A stretch of DNA of 64,000 bases from Brevibacterium antiquum (GCF_016107655.1 NZ_JABASX010000008.1:62001-126000), one strand, 5' to 3'. Counted from the stretch's first letter, positions 44,752-53,885 are shown. The notes: generated from the letters alone by a model not told the origin. Numbers and translations: made by a program.

Positions 44752-45063
44752 TCACTTCTTCTCGGCCAGCACCTGGTCGAGATTGTCGAACCGCTGCTCC
44801 CAGTCCTCGCGTGCTGACAGCAGCCAGTCCGTGGCCGTTGTCAGCCGTTCGGCATTGAGATGCACGATCCGTGTCTGTGCGCTCTTGGTCCTGGTGATCA
44901 GCCCAGCGTCCTCGAGCACCTTGAGATGCTGCGATACTGCCGACCTGCTGATCGTCAGCGGCTGCGCCAACTCTCCTGCGCTGAGGTCCCCTGCTCGCAG
45001 GCGGTCGATCATCGCCCGCCGAGTCGGATCAGCCAAAGCACCGAACAGCGAACTCAGATTCAT
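44752..45063 (-). CDS. ArsR/SmtB-family winged-helix regulator
   Basis: A 103-residue repressor-type protein. FGALADPTRRAMIDRLRAGDLSAGELAQPLTISRSAVSQHLKVLEDAGLI is the whole winged HTH (written here in two parts: FGALADPTRRAMIDRL, then SRSAVSQHLKVLEDAGLI). No metal-binding CxxC or similar site is present, so it is likely a non-metal type, as usual for regulators paired with AHSA1 proteins. AAGGAGGTG precedes the ATG. It is followed by the SRPBCC gene and both probably form an autoregulated operon. Confidence 0.88.
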   Translation of the reverse strand: MNLSSLFGALADPTRRAMIDRLRAGDLSAGELAQPLTISRSAVSQHLKVLEDAGLITRTKSAQTRIVHLNAERLTTATDWLLSAREDWEQRFDNLDQVLAEKK

Positions 45064-45200
45064 TTCAGCACCTCCTTAATTAAGTGATTACTACAATACG
45101 GCCTGAGACGCAGGTGTCAAGGGTCTTCTGCGAAGCCGGATCGGACGCATCGACCCGCTAGGCTGGTGGCATCGGCTCAACGACTATCTTCAGGAGAGAC

Positions 45201-46022
45201 ATGGATCGCGATTCGATCGAATGCTGGTTGACCGACATGGACGGCGTCCTGGTCAAGGAGAACAACCCGCTGCCGGGCGCGGCCGAGCTTCTCGCACAGT
45301 GGCGACAGGCAGACATCCCGTATCTCGTGCTGACGAACAATTCGATCTACACCGCCAGGGACCTCTCTGCCCGGCTCCGGTCGAACGGCCTCGACGTTCC
45401 CGAGTCGAAGATCTGGACCTCCGCGATGGCCACCGCCGACTTCCTGTCCAACCAGGTCGAGCACGGCACTGCCTACGTCGTCGGCGAGGCGGGACTGACC
45501 ACGGCCATCCATGAAGCTGGGTTCATCATGACCGAGAAGGATCCGGACTTCGTCGTCGTCGGCGAGACCCACTCCTATTCCTTCGAGGCGATCACCAAGG
45601 CGATCCGCCTCATCGACGGCGGTTCACGCTTCATCGTGACTAACCCCGATGCCACCGGCCCCAGCCCCGAGGGCGTCCTCCCCGCCACCGGCGCCATCGC
45701 CGCGCTGATTACGAAGGCCACAAACCGTGACCCCTATGTGGTGGGCAAACCCAATCCCATGATGTTCCGTTCCGCGCTCAACCAGATCGGCGCTCATTCG
45801 ATGAGCACCGCGATGATCGGCGACCGGATGGACACCGACATCATCGCGGGGATGGAAGCGGGCATGCACACGGTTCTCGTCCTCTCAGGGATCTCCACCG
45901 CCGAGGATGTGCGCCGCTTCCCATTCCGCCCCAATGAGATCGTCAACGGCGTTCACGATCTCCTTGACGTCCCGCTCGATCAGCGAGGGACGCTGGGACC
46001 AGACGTCACCGGCTCCGCCTGA
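45201..46022 (+). CDS. HAD-IIA family hydrolase (NagD-like)
   Basis: A 273-residue phosphatase. HAD motif 1 is DMDGVLVKENN (near 12-22), motif 2 LTNNS near 50, and the C-terminal motif is KPNPMMF with IGDRMDTDIIAGMEAG, all typical of the NagD / p-nitrophenyl phosphatase branch with a C2 cap. It hydrolyses small sugar or nucleoside phosphates; the specific substrate is not evident. CAGGAGAGAC precedes the ATG. It stands alone between the ArsR pair and the palindrome-bracketed gene. Confidence 0.88.
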   Translation: MDRDSIECWLTDMDGVLVKENNPLPGAAELLAQWRQADIPYLVLTNNSIYTARDLSARLRSNGLDVPESKIWTSAMATADFLSNQVEHGTAYVVGEAGLTTAIHEAGFIMTEKDPDFVVVGETHSYSFEAITKAIRLIDGGSRFIVTNPDATGPSPEGVLPATGAIAALITKATNRDPYVVGKPNPMMFRSALNQIGAHSMSTAMIGDRMDTDIIAGMEAGMHTVLVLSGISTAEDVRRFPFRPNEIVNGVHDLLDVPLDQRGTLGPDVTGSA

Positions 46023-46100
46023 GGCGACCTGCCGACCGAGAAACGGCCCCCGCGTCGAAACACAGGCTCGTGGCATGAGGCCTCCGGCGAGTAACTGGAT

Positions 46101-46143
46101 GAGTGTCGAATAACTTATGTGCACATATGGTTTTCGACGTTCA
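46101..46143. repeat. Left palindrome of a pair bracketing the AbiEi/DUF559-like gene
   Basis: GTCGAA (46105-46110) and TTCGAC (46133-46138) are mirror arms around a central ATGTGCACAT. The 43-base element aligns without gaps to 47239-47281 (about 30 of 43 positions identical by eye), with the same arm spacing. Confidence 0.65.
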
Positions 46144-46208
46144 GCCCGATTTTCAGTGCCCGCCTTCCGCATCACCCAAACCTGCAGTTAAATACTGTTT
46201 GATATATT

Positions 46209-47240
46209 TTGATGACATTTGATTGCGCTTGGAGTATTTCGGGCGCATACTGCCTCCATGTTTCAAGTACTGACCCCCAACAGCTCCGCGAACTCGGCGT
46301 GACTCGAGCCCAGTTGGCGGAGTCCGAACGGTGCTGCCTGTGCAAGGTCAGGAGAGGCCGCTATGTGATTACTCGCAAGTGCGATCAGGAACACCATAAA
46401 GCAACAGCACATCTGTCTGAGGCTGAGGAGACGACGTTCCCCGGAGCCTACGGCGACATCAGGGACCAGGCCGAGGCACTGCGGCAGCAGATCGCCTGCC
46501 GTCGTGATTCGGTTCCACCAGGTGATGTGTTCTCGCATATCTCGGCTGCGCTCATCCACGGCCTCGACCCGGTCCTCATGGGAACGCCGAAGGTCGAGAT
46601 CTCGAAGCGGTCTCCTACCCGCAACTACAGCAGCCTCTACATCTACTCTCGAGACCTCTCAGCCGAAGAGACCGCCGACAGTTTCGCCTATCCGGTCACC
46701 TCGTTGACGCGCACACTCGCCGACCTTGCTCTCGACCATTCACTCGAAGTCTCAGTGCCAGTCGTCTCCCAAGCTTTGCGCGCCGGATCGGTGTCTTTCC
46801 ACGACATAAAAGATCGGCTGGTCCAAGGCCAGCGAGGTCGCAGGAGAGCCCCGCTGGCGCTCAAACTCTCGAACGCCGAATACGAGTCTCCGTCCGAGGC
46901 CTTCTGCGCGGTGAAGTTCTACCGACACGGCATCACGGGGATGGTCCCGCAACTCGACGCCTACACCGATTCCGGTGAGTTCATCGGTCGCAATGACTTC
47001 CGCCACGAGAAGGCACCGGTAGTCGTGGAAGTCCATGGGGTCGGAAAGTTCTACCTCAATCCCAATGGCCCCGATGAAGCTGCGAAAAGGAATCACCAGC
47101 GCAACATGAACCTGCTCAACGCCGGATTCACTGTGTTCAACCTGACCTTCGGCGACCTGTTCCGGCCCTGGATACTTGCCGAGATCAAACGAAGCATCCA
47201 GAGGACAGTGCAGCCCATCTCTCGCGGCAAAACGGCTTGA
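46209..47240 (+). CDS. AbiEi-like / DUF559-like endonuclease-domain protein, probably frameshifted at its 5' end
   Basis: The frame gives 343 residues. QLRELGVTRAQLAESERCCLCKVRRGRYVI is an AbiEi-type N-terminal winged helix (shown in part QLRELGVTRAQLAESE). The C-terminal part, PSEAFCAVKFYRHGITG, then GRNDFRHEKAPVVVEVHGVGKFY and LNAGFTVFNLTFGDLF, follows the pattern of DUF559/Vsr-like PD-(D/E)XK endonucleases; the usual VEYDG is VEVHG here. The listed start has no ribosome site. A better start is ATG 46258, 7 bases after a promoter-like TTGCGC-N17-CATACT, giving MFQVLTP; joining this to QQLREL needs one extra C in the C5 run at 46274-46278. So it may be a decayed or phase-variable gene. Confidence 0.65.
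   Translation: MMTFDCAWSISGAYCLHVSSTDPQQLRELGVTRAQLAESERCCLCKVRRGRYVITRKCDQEHHKATAHLSEAEETTFPGAYGDIRDQAEALRQQIACRRDSVPPGDVFSHISAALIHGLDPVLMGTPKVEISKRSPTRNYSSLYIYSRDLSAEETADSFAYPVTSLTRTLADLALDHSLEVSVPVVSQALRAGSVSFHDIKDRLVQGQRGRRRAPLALKLSNAEYESPSEAFCAVKFYRHGITGMVPQLDAYTDSGEFIGRNDFRHEKAPVVVEVHGVGKFYLNPNGPDEAAKRNHQRNMNLLNAGFTVFNLTFGDLFRPWILAEIKRSIQRTVQPISRGKTA
46223..46251 (+). promoter_or_regulatory. Candidate leaderless promoter of the AbiEi/DUF559-like gene
   Basis: TTGCGC (46223-46228) and CATACT (46246-46251) are separated by 17 bases. The ATG at 46258 would lie at about the transcription start, a leaderless arrangement frequent in actinobacteria. Confidence 0.4.
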
Positions 47241-47281
47241 GCGTCGAAGCACGCACGTGCACAGCCGTCATTCGACGCTCA
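47239..47281. repeat. Right palindrome of the pair bracketing the AbiEi/DUF559-like gene
   Basis: GAGCGTCGAA (47239-47248) and TTCGACGCTC (47271-47280) are exact 10-bp mirror arms with a 22-nt centre containing CACGTGCACAG. Its first bases overlap the stop codon of the gene. It is the partner of 46101-46143. Confidence 0.7.
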
Positions 47282-47295
47282 ACCCGCGTATCGCC

Positions 47296-47346
47296 GGGTG
47301 CTGGGGCTGGGTGCTGGGGGCTGGGGGCTGGGCGCTGGGGGGGGGG
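47296..47346 (+). repeat. G-rich tandem repeat (GGGNGCT-like units) ending in ten G
   Basis: Units such as GGGTGCTGGGGCTGGGTGCT are repeated about seven times and end in a run of ten G (47337-47346). The plus strand has many runs of three or more G, so it could form a G-quadruplex; it lies between two converging genes. The repeat number is likely variable and prone to sequencing error. Confidence 0.75.
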
Positions 47347-47393
47347 CATCATCACTCTTGCTCATGATTCGAGCCGACGCAGCCGCCGCAGAC

Positions 47394-48872
47394 TCACTGC
47401 AACGCCGAGGTCAGCCTCATCACGGACTCCAGATAGCGGCGAATATAGGGTCGCTGCTCCCATTCCTCGAGGGAGAGCTCACGGCTCGTGCGCTGGTAGT
47501 CCACGACCACCTCGGCGATGTCGTCGACCAGGTCTCCCCCTGTCGTCAGCAGGCTGATCTCGTAGTTGAGGCCGAATGAGCGCATGTCCAGATTCGAGGA
47601 CCCCATCACCGCGTACTCGTCATCGACGATGAGGCACTTCGTGTGCAGAACCTGCGGTTTCGGGTAGAGGAAGATCCGCACCCCCGCCTCGAGCAGCGAC
47701 CGGTAGTACGAGGATTGGGCGTAGTCGACCATGAACTGATCGGCCTGTTCGCTGACGTAGAGTTCGACGGCGACCCCGCGCTCGGCGGCGGTGACGACGG
47801 CGGCCAGCAGTGATTCATCGGGCACGAAGTACGGGCTCACGATCGCCAGGCGCTTCTGTGCCAGATACATCAGCGAGCTGAAGACCTTGAGGTTCGGTTC
47901 AGTGGTGAAGCCGGGACCTGAGGGAACAAGCTGCATGGCACTCGTCCGCCCGCCGACATCGGGTTCGTACGCGTCGCGATCATAGGACCTGATCCCCAGG
48001 GATTCTCCGCACTCGGTGTACCAGTCGGTGGCGAAGACCGCTTCGACGGCGGCGACGATGGGCCCGGAGAGTTCGACCATGATGTCGTGCCAGGCCCGCC
48101 CGACCTTCACGTTCGCCTTCTTCAGGTACGAGGAGTCGATCATGTTCTGGGACCCCATCATCGCCTTCTTCCCGTCGACGACGAGCAGCTTGCGATGGTT
48201 GCGCAGATCGATGCGCCTGGTCTTTCCGCGCCAGGGGATGAAGGGAAGCATGAGATGCCAGTCGATTCCGCCGTTGGTCAGACGCTTGCCCAGACGGTGG
48301 AATCCCGGATACTTCCGAGAGCCGATGTGATCGAAGAGAACCCTGACCTTCACGCCCCGGTCTGCGGCACGTTCGAGGGCCCGGAAGAAGACATCGGTCG
48401 TCGAATCCCAGGCCATGATGTAGATCTCGACATGCGCGTATTCGCGGGCTTCGTCGACGAGGCCGGCCATCCGCGCGATGCTGGCCTCGTAGTCGCAGAT
48501 GACACCGTGGCTGTCGCCGGTGACCATCGGCAGAGCCGTGAGTCTGCGCCCGAGCTGGGCGATCGACACGAAGCCGGGGGCCGTGTGCAGCGACGGGGGC
48601 ACGTCGGGCAGATCGTCGGCACCTTCGTGCATGAGCTCATCGGCCTGGGCCTGGATGCGAGCCCGCCGTCGGTTGATGTAGGGGCTGCCGAGCATGAGGA
48701 ACAGAGGGATCCCGACGATCGGCACGAACAGGATCAGCAGCAGCCAGGCCGAGGACGACGAGGGCCTGCGGTCCTCAGGGACGACGCCGACGGCGATGAT
48801 CTTCACCGCATATTCGACGACGATCCACCCCACGCCCAGGACGGACGTCACGATGCTGAGATCCACGTACAC
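47394..48872 (-). CDS. cls: Cardiolipin synthase
   Basis: A 492-residue membrane enzyme of the phospholipase D superfamily that joins two phosphatidylglycerols. Two N-terminal helices form a PLDc_N domain (VDLSIVTSVLGVGWIVVEYA and SAWLLLILFVPIVGIPLFLM); the two HKD motifs are HRKLLVVDGKKAMMGSQN and HTKCLIVDDEYAVMGSSNLD. Length and order match bacterial ClsA. It converges on the AbiEi-like gene across a G-rich repeat and is not in an operon. Confidence 0.93.
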   Translation of the reverse strand: MYVDLSIVTSVLGVGWIVVEYAVKIIAVGVVPEDRRPSSSSAWLLLILFVPIVGIPLFLMLGSPYINRRRARIQAQADELMHEGADDLPDVPPSLHTAPGFVSIAQLGRRLTALPMVTGDSHGVICDYEASIARMAGLVDEAREYAHVEIYIMAWDSTTDVFFRALERAADRGVKVRVLFDHIGSRKYPGFHRLGKRLTNGGIDWHLMLPFIPWRGKTRRIDLRNHRKLLVVDGKKAMMGSQNMIDSSYLKKANVKVGRAWHDIMVELSGPIVAAVEAVFATDWYTECGESLGIRSYDRDAYEPDVGGRTSAMQLVPSGPGFTTEPNLKVFSSLMYLAQKRLAIVSPYFVPDESLLAAVVTAAERGVAVELYVSEQADQFMVDYAQSSYYRSLLEAGVRIFLYPKPQVLHTKCLIVDDEYAVMGSSNLDMRSFGLNYEISLLTTGGDLVDDIAEVVVDYQRTSRELSLEEWEQRPYIRRYLESVMRLTSALQ

Positions 48873-48934
48873 CCTTCCCTTGCTCGGCTGATCTTCTGCT
48901 CCACACTAACGGAGCCTGCCCCAGACAGATGACA

Positions 48935-49000
48935 GCACCGCCCGCCGAGGTGGCCCTGCACTTCCGTACGGAAGTATCGAGCCGCCTCGGCGGGCGGTGC
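48935..49000 (-). terminator. Long inverted repeat after the acyl-CoA dehydrogenase
   Basis: 20-base arms (48935-48954 and 48981-49000) pair with one G-T-type mismatch, starting 14 bases past the acyl-CoA dehydrogenase stop. It also includes one copy of the recurring decamer GCCGAGGTGG. A terminator role fits; the T tract is absent. Confidence 0.65.
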
Positions 49001-49014
49001 GACTGCGGCTGAGC

Positions 49015-50187
49015 TCAGATGCCGAGTTCGCGGGCGATGAGCATGAGCTGGACCTCGGTCGTGCCTTCGCCGACTTCGAGGATCTTCGAGTCACGGTAGT
49101 GGCGGGCGACGAGGTATTCGTTCATGAAGCCGTAGCCGCCGTGGATCTGCGTGGCGTCGCGGGCGTTGTCCATTGCGGCCTCACCGGCGACCATCTTCGC
49201 AATCGCGGCTTCCTTCTTGAAGGGAAGCCCTGCCATCATGCGCGATGCCGCGAGGTAGTACGCGGAACGGGCTGCGACGACGCGGGCCTCCATCCGGGCG
49301 ATCTTGAAGGAGATTCCCTGGAAGTCGGAGATCGGCTTGCCGAAGGCCTGACGCTCCTTCGCGTACTTCACGGATTCGTCGACACAGCCCTGGGCGGCAC
49401 CCACGGACAGCGCACCCACGGCGATGCGGCCCTCGTCGAGGATGCGCAGGAAGTTCGCGTAGCCGCGACCGCGTTCGCCGAGCAGGTTGGCTTCGGGCAC
49501 CTGCACGTTGTCGAAGGTCAGCGGGTGCGTGTCCGATGAGTTCCAGCCGACCTTGTCATAGGCGGGCTCGGCGGTGAAGCCGGGGGTGCCCGTCGGAATC
49601 ATGATCGTCGAGATCTCGGGGACCTCGCGGCCGGAGCCGGAGGTTCGGGTTCCGGTCACGGCGGTGGCTGTGACCAGACGCGTGATGTCGGTGCCCGAGT
49701 TGGTGATGAAGCACTTGCCGCCGTTGACCGTCCAGGTGCCGTTCTCCAAGGTGGCCTTGGTCCGCGTGCCGCCGGCGTCGGATCCTGCTTCCGGTTCGGT
49801 CAGGCCGAAGGCGGCCAGCCCGGAGGCATCGGTGAGCTTGGGCAGCCATTCGCGCTTCTGCTCCTCGGTGCCGAAGCGGTAGATCGGCATTGCTCCCAGG
49901 GAGACTCCGGCCTCCAGCGTGATGGCCAGCGACTGGTTGACGCGGGCAATCTCCTCGATGGCAAGTGTCAGCGCGAAGTAGTCCCCGCCCATGCCGCCGT
50001 ACTCTTCGTCGAAGGGCAGGCCGAAGAGGCCCATCTGCCCCATCTTCTTCACGAGCTCGTAGGGGAACTCGTGCTTGGCATCGAGTTCGGCGGATACTGG
50101 TGCGACCTCTTCGTCGGCGAACTTCGCGACGCCGGCTCGCAGGTCTTCGTATTCTTCGGGCAGCATGCCCGGAACGAAAGCTGTCAT
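49015..50187 (-). CDS. Acyl-CoA dehydrogenase, probably isovaleryl-CoA type
   Basis: A 390-residue flavoprotein. FGLTEPEAGSDAGGTRTKA is signature 1 near 120-140, and the C-terminal QIHGGYGFMNEYLVARHYRDSKI with the substrate-base region near 365 is signature 2. It forms a 2,3-double bond in short-chain acyl-CoAs and passes electrons to ETF. Its place directly after the biotin carboxylase and carboxyltransferase, as in the mycobacterial accD1-accA1-fadE19 set, suggests isovaleryl-CoA (leucine route). Substrate choice is inferred from context. The start has no close alternative. Confidence 0.9.
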   Translation of the reverse strand: MTAFVPGMLPEEYEDLRAGVAKFADEEVAPVSAELDAKHEFPYELVKKMGQMGLFGLPFDEEYGGMGGDYFALTLAIEEIARVNQSLAITLEAGVSLGAMPIYRFGTEEQKREWLPKLTDASGLAAFGLTEPEAGSDAGGTRTKATLENGTWTVNGGKCFITNSGTDITRLVTATAVTGTRTSGSGREVPEISTIMIPTGTPGFTAEPAYDKVGWNSSDTHPLTFDNVQVPEANLLGERGRGYANFLRILDEGRIAVGALSVGAAQGCVDESVKYAKERQAFGKPISDFQGISFKIARMEARVVAARSAYYLAASRMMAGLPFKKEAAIAKMVAGEAAMDNARDATQIHGGYGFMNEYLVARHYRDSKILEVGEGTTEVQLMLIARELGI

Positions 50188-50230
50188 GATTTCCTCCCCG
50201 CTGTATGCGTGGTCAGTGAGTTTCTGGTGG

Positions 50231-52249
50231 TCAGTCGTTTGCTGCTGTGGCGTCGTCGGCTGCTTCCGCGGCGGCTTCGTCGACGACGGTGGCGAGCACC
50301 TCGTCGAGGCCGACCTGGACGCCCTGGACTGCGGTGACGGTGACGATTCCCGTGGCCGGCGCGGTGAGCACGTGTTCCATCTTCATCGCCTCGACGACGA
50401 CGATCGGATCGCCCTGTTCGACGTGGTCTCCAGACTCCACTCGAACCTCGACAACGGATCCGGGCATCGGGGCAAGCACCTCGGCGCCGTCGAGACCCGG
50501 TGTCAGGCAGGTATCGGCCTGGGGACGGGTGAACGTGTAGACGCCCTGGTCGCTGCTGACCCAGATGCTGCGATCGCGAGCATCGGAGAACACGCGGGCC
50601 GTGTGCTGCACACCGTCGATCGTCAGGTGCCAGAGGCCACTGTCATCGACGGAGACATCACCGAGGTGTGATTCCACGTCGGTGACGTCTCCCCCGGAGC
50701 TCAGCGCCACGGAGGGACGGAAGTCCGGACGTGAGGTCCGCCAGGCAGATGGTCTCCCCCACGCCGAGGCGGTCGCGGAGTTCTGCGGCAGCTGTGCTGC
50801 CGTGATCGCTCCGGTCAGCTCGGTTCCGGCGAGACCGCCGGTGACGAGCACGGCCGCAGCGGCAAGCTGACGGTCGGTCTCGCCCGGTGCATGCGCGAGC
50901 TGGTCCTCACTGAGGTTGTCGATGAGTGAGGTGTCGAGATCGCCGGAGACCACTGCGTCGAGGTTGATGAGAGTGCGCAGGAAGTCGATGTTCGTGACGA
51001 TCCCCGGCACTGCCGAGGCGGCAAGCGCAGCATCGAGGCGCGCGATGGCTGACGCCCGATCCGGAGCGTGGACGATGAGTTTGGCGATCATCGGGTCATA
51101 GTCCGAGGCGATCGTCTGTCCGGCTTCGAGTCCGGCATCGACGCGGATGCCCTCGCCTTCGGGGAAGACGACGTCGAGGGCCCGACCGCCGGTGGGCAGG
51201 AATCCGCGCGAGGGGTCCTCTGCGTAGATGCGCGCCTCGATCGAATGACCGGTCATCGTGATGTCGTCCTGGCTCAGTGTCAGCTCTTCACCTGCTCCGA
51301 CGCGCAGCTGTAGTTCGACGAGATCGACGCCTGTGACCTCTTCGGTCACCGGATGCTCGACCTGCAGCCGGGTGTTCATCTCCATGAAGAAGAACTCGTC
51401 GGGGCGGTCGGCACCGACGATGAACTCGACCGTGCCTGCCCCGCGGTATCCCACGGACTTCGCGGTCTCACAAGCTGCTTGGCCGATCCGTGCCCGGGTT
51501 GCCTCGTCGAGCAGTGCCGAAGGAGCTTCCTCGATGACCTTCTGGTGGCGGCGCTGCAGGGAGCACTCGCGTTCGCCGAGGTGGATGACATTGCCGTGCG
51601 CATCGGCCATCACCTGGACCTCGATGTGACGCGGGGTCGCGACGAGGCGTTCGAGGAACAGCGTGTCATCACCGAAGGAGCTCGCGGCCTCACGGCGGGC
51701 GGTGTCCAGTGCTGCGGACAGTTCGGAGGGCTCGAAGACCGCATGCATGCCCTTGCCGCCGCCACCGGCGGAGGGCTTGATGAGCACCGGGAAGCCGATG
51801 TCGGCCGAAGCAGCCACGAGGGCCTCGTTGCTCATGGCGGCGCCCTTGGTGCCGGGCACCAAAGGAACTCCACGCTGGGAGACGGCGTTCTTCGCGGTGA
51901 TCTTGTCGCCCATGGTGCGGATGGCTTCGGCACCGGGGCCCAGGAAGACGATTCCTGCGGTGTCACATGCGGCAGAGAAGTCAGCGTTCTCCGACAGGAA
52001 TCCGTAGCCGGGGTGGATCGCCTCGGCGCCGGTGGCCTTCGCCGCGGCGATGACCTTATCGATGCGCAGGTATGACTCGGAGGCCTGGGCTGGACCCAGG
52101 TGCACGGCCGTGTCGGCGGCCTTGACGTGGGCGGCGCGGGCATCGGCGTCGGAGTAGACGGCGACTGTTCTGATGCCCAGTCGGCGGCAGGTGCGGATGA
52201 CGCGCAGCGCGATTTCGCCGCGGTTGGCGATGAGTACGGTATTGAACAT
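50231..52249 (-). CDS. Acyl-CoA carboxylase alpha subunit (biotin carboxylase + biotin carrier), likely methylcrotonyl-CoA type
   Basis: About 672 residues. Residues 1-~450 are a biotin carboxylase: MFNTVLIANRGEIALRVIR, the ATP-grasp loop KPSAGGGGKGM and EMNTRLQVEHPVTE. A divergent middle domain follows, then a biotinyl domain with VEAMKMEHVL (biotinylated Lys near 620) and a short acidic/Ala tail. It starts 8 bases after the carboxyltransferase gene. Together they carboxylate an acyl-CoA with bicarbonate and ATP; gene context favours 3-methylcrotonyl-CoA, but propionyl- or acetyl-CoA cannot be excluded from sequence alone. The frame opens at 52606, but those codons run inside the neighbour. 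Confidence 0.92.
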   Translation of the reverse strand: MFNTVLIANRGEIALRVIRTCRRLGIRTVAVYSDADARAAHVKAADTAVHLGPAQASESYLRIDKVIAAAKATGAEAIHPGYGFLSENADFSAACDTAGIVFLGPGAEAIRTMGDKITAKNAVSQRGVPLVPGTKGAAMSNEALVAASADIGFPVLIKPSAGGGGKGMHAVFEPSELSAALDTARREAASSFGDDTLFLERLVATPRHIEVQVMADAHGNVIHLGERECSLQRRHQKVIEEAPSALLDEATRARIGQAACETAKSVGYRGAGTVEFIVGADRPDEFFFMEMNTRLQVEHPVTEEVTGVDLVELQLRVGAGEELTLSQDDITMTGHSIEARIYAEDPSRGFLPTGGRALDVVFPEGEGIRVDAGLEAGQTIASDYDPMIAKLIVHAPDRASAIARLDAALAASAVPGIVTNIDFLRTLINLDAVVSGDLDTSLIDNLSEDQLAHAPGETDRQLAAAAVLVTGGLAGTELTGAITAAQLPQNSATASAWGRPSAWRTSRPDFRPSVALSSGGDVTDVESHLGDVSVDDSGLWHLTIDGVQHTARVFSDARDRSIWVSSDQGVYTFTRPQADTCLTPGLDGAEVLAPMPGSVVEVRVESGDHVEQGDPIVVVEAMKMEHVLTAPATGIVTVTAVQGVQVGLDEVLATVVDEAAAEAADDATAAND

Positions 52250-52257
52250 GGGTGAGC

Positions 52258-53883
52258 TCACATTCTGAAAACGCCGTAGCCGCTGGCATTCAGCGGGCGT
52301 TCCATGGGTCCGAAACGGGCGAGTTCGAGTGCCAGGGACAGCACCTGGCGGGTGTCGGTGGGTTCGATGATTCCGTCGTCCCAGAGGCGGGCCGTCGAAT
52401 AGTACGGGTTGCCCTGGGCTTCGTACTGATCGCGGACTGGCTGCTTGAACGTGTCTTCCTCTTCGGCGCTCCAGGTCTCGCCACGGCCTTCGATCTGGTC
52501 GCGTTTGACCGTTGAGAGCACGCTGGCGGCCTGTTCGCCGCCCATGACGGAGATGCGGGCGTTGGGCCACATCCACAGGAAGCGAGGTGAGTAGGCACGA
52601 CCGCACATCGAGTAGTTGCCGGCGCCGAAGGAGCCGCCGATGACGACGGTGAACTTGGGCACTCGGGCGGTGGCGACGGCGTTGACCATCTTCGCTCCGT
52701 GCTTGGCGATGCCGCCGGCTTCGTAGTCGCGGCCGACCATGAAGCCTGAGATGTTCTGGAGGAAGATCAGCGGCACGCTGCGCTGGTCGCAGAGTTCGAT
52801 GAAGTGGGCGCCCTTCTGCGCGGACTCGCCGAAGAGGATGCCGTTGTTCGCCACGATTCCCACCGGGTGTCCATCGAGGTGGGCGAAGCCGGTGATGAGG
52901 CTGGTGCCGTATTCGGCCTTGAATTCGTGGAATTCGGAACCGTCGACGAGACGGGCGATGACCTCGTGGACATCGTAGGGAGTCCTCGAATCGACGGGGA
53001 CGACCGAGGTGAGCTCCTCGGGAGAGTGCAGCGGTTCGCGGGCTTCGACGATGTCCCAGTTGGCCGCCGGCTTCGGTCCCAGCGTGGAGACGATGTCGCG
53101 CATGATCTCCAGGGCGTGGGAGTCGTTGGCCGCGAGGTGGTCGGTGACTCCGGAGACGCGTGAGTGGAGTGCTCCGCCGCCGAGGTCCTCTGCGCTGACT
53201 TCTTCACCTGTGGCTGCTTTGACCAGCGGTGGGCCGCCGAGGAAGATCGTGCCCTGTTCGCTCACGATGATCGATTCATCGGCCATGGCCGGAACGTAGG
53301 CACCGCCGGCGGTGCACGAGCCGAGAACGGCTGCCAGCTGGGGGATGCCTGCGGCGGAGAGCGTGGCCTGGTTGAAGAAGATCCGGCCGAAGTGCTCACG
53401 GTCGGGGAATACGTCGTCCTGGTTCGGCAGGTTGGCTCCGCCCGAATCGACGAGGTAGATGCACGGGAGATTGTTCTCCTTGGCGATCTCCTGGGCGCGC
53501 AGGTGCTTCTTCACCGTGACGGGATAGTAGGTCCCGCCCTTGGCTGTGGCGTCGTTGGCGACGATGATGCACTCGCGCCCGTTGACGCGGCCTATGCCCG
53601 TGATGATTCCCGCTCCGGGACTGGCATCGTCGTACATGTCGTTGGCCGCCAGGGGCGAGAGTTCGAGGAACGCTGTGCCTGGGTCAAGGAGATTCTCGAC
53701 GCGCTCGCGTGGAAGCAGCTTGCCACGGTCGATGTGGCGCTGCCTGGATTTTTCGGGTCCGCCCAGGGCCGTGGCCCGGATCCGCTCCCGGAGTTCAGCG
53801 ATGAGTTCGGCATGGGCCTCGGCGTTTGCCTGCCCCGTTGCCGGACTGACCGCAGTTCCCACTGCTCTCATTCCACTCCCCAT
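52258..53883 (-). CDS. Acyl-CoA carboxylase beta subunit (carboxyltransferase), methylcrotonyl-CoA type
   Basis: A 541-residue crotonase-fold carboxyltransferase. The N-terminal half has [21 protein letters not shown] and [19 protein letters not shown]; the C-terminal half has [23 protein letters not shown] and [20 protein letters not shown]. The NQDDVFPD stretch and [24 protein letters not shown] are typical of the MccB/AccD1 group that acts on methylcrotonyl-CoA in leucine breakdown, more than of propionyl-CoA types. It heads the operon and diverges from a TetR gene across a perfect operator-like dyad. Confidence 0.92.
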   Translation of the reverse strand: MGSGMRAVGTAVSPATGQANAEAHAELIAELRERIRATALGGPEKSRQRHIDRGKLLPRERVENLLDPGTAFLELSPLAANDMYDDASPGAGIITGIGRVNGRECIIVANDATAKGGTYYPVTVKKHLRAQEIAKENNLPCIYLVDSGGANLPNQDDVFPDREHFGRIFFNQATLSAAGIPQLAAVLGSCTAGGAYVPAMADESIIVSEQGTIFLGGPPLVKAATGEEVSAEDLGGGALHSRVSGVTDHLAANDSHALEIMRDIVSTLGPKPAANWDIVEAREPLHSPEELTSVVPVDSRTPYDVHEVIARLVDGSEFHEFKAEYGTSLITGFAHLDGHPVGIVANNGILFGESAQKGAHFIELCDQRSVPLIFLQNISGFMVGRDYEAGGIAKHGAKMVNAVATARVPKFTVVIGGSFGAGNYSMCGRAYSPRFLWMWPNARISVMGGEQAASVLSTVKRDQIEGRGETWSAEEEDTFKQPVRDQYEAQGNPYYSTARLWDDGIIEPTDTRQVLSLALELARFGPMERPLNASGYGVFRM

Positions 53884-53885
53884 TT

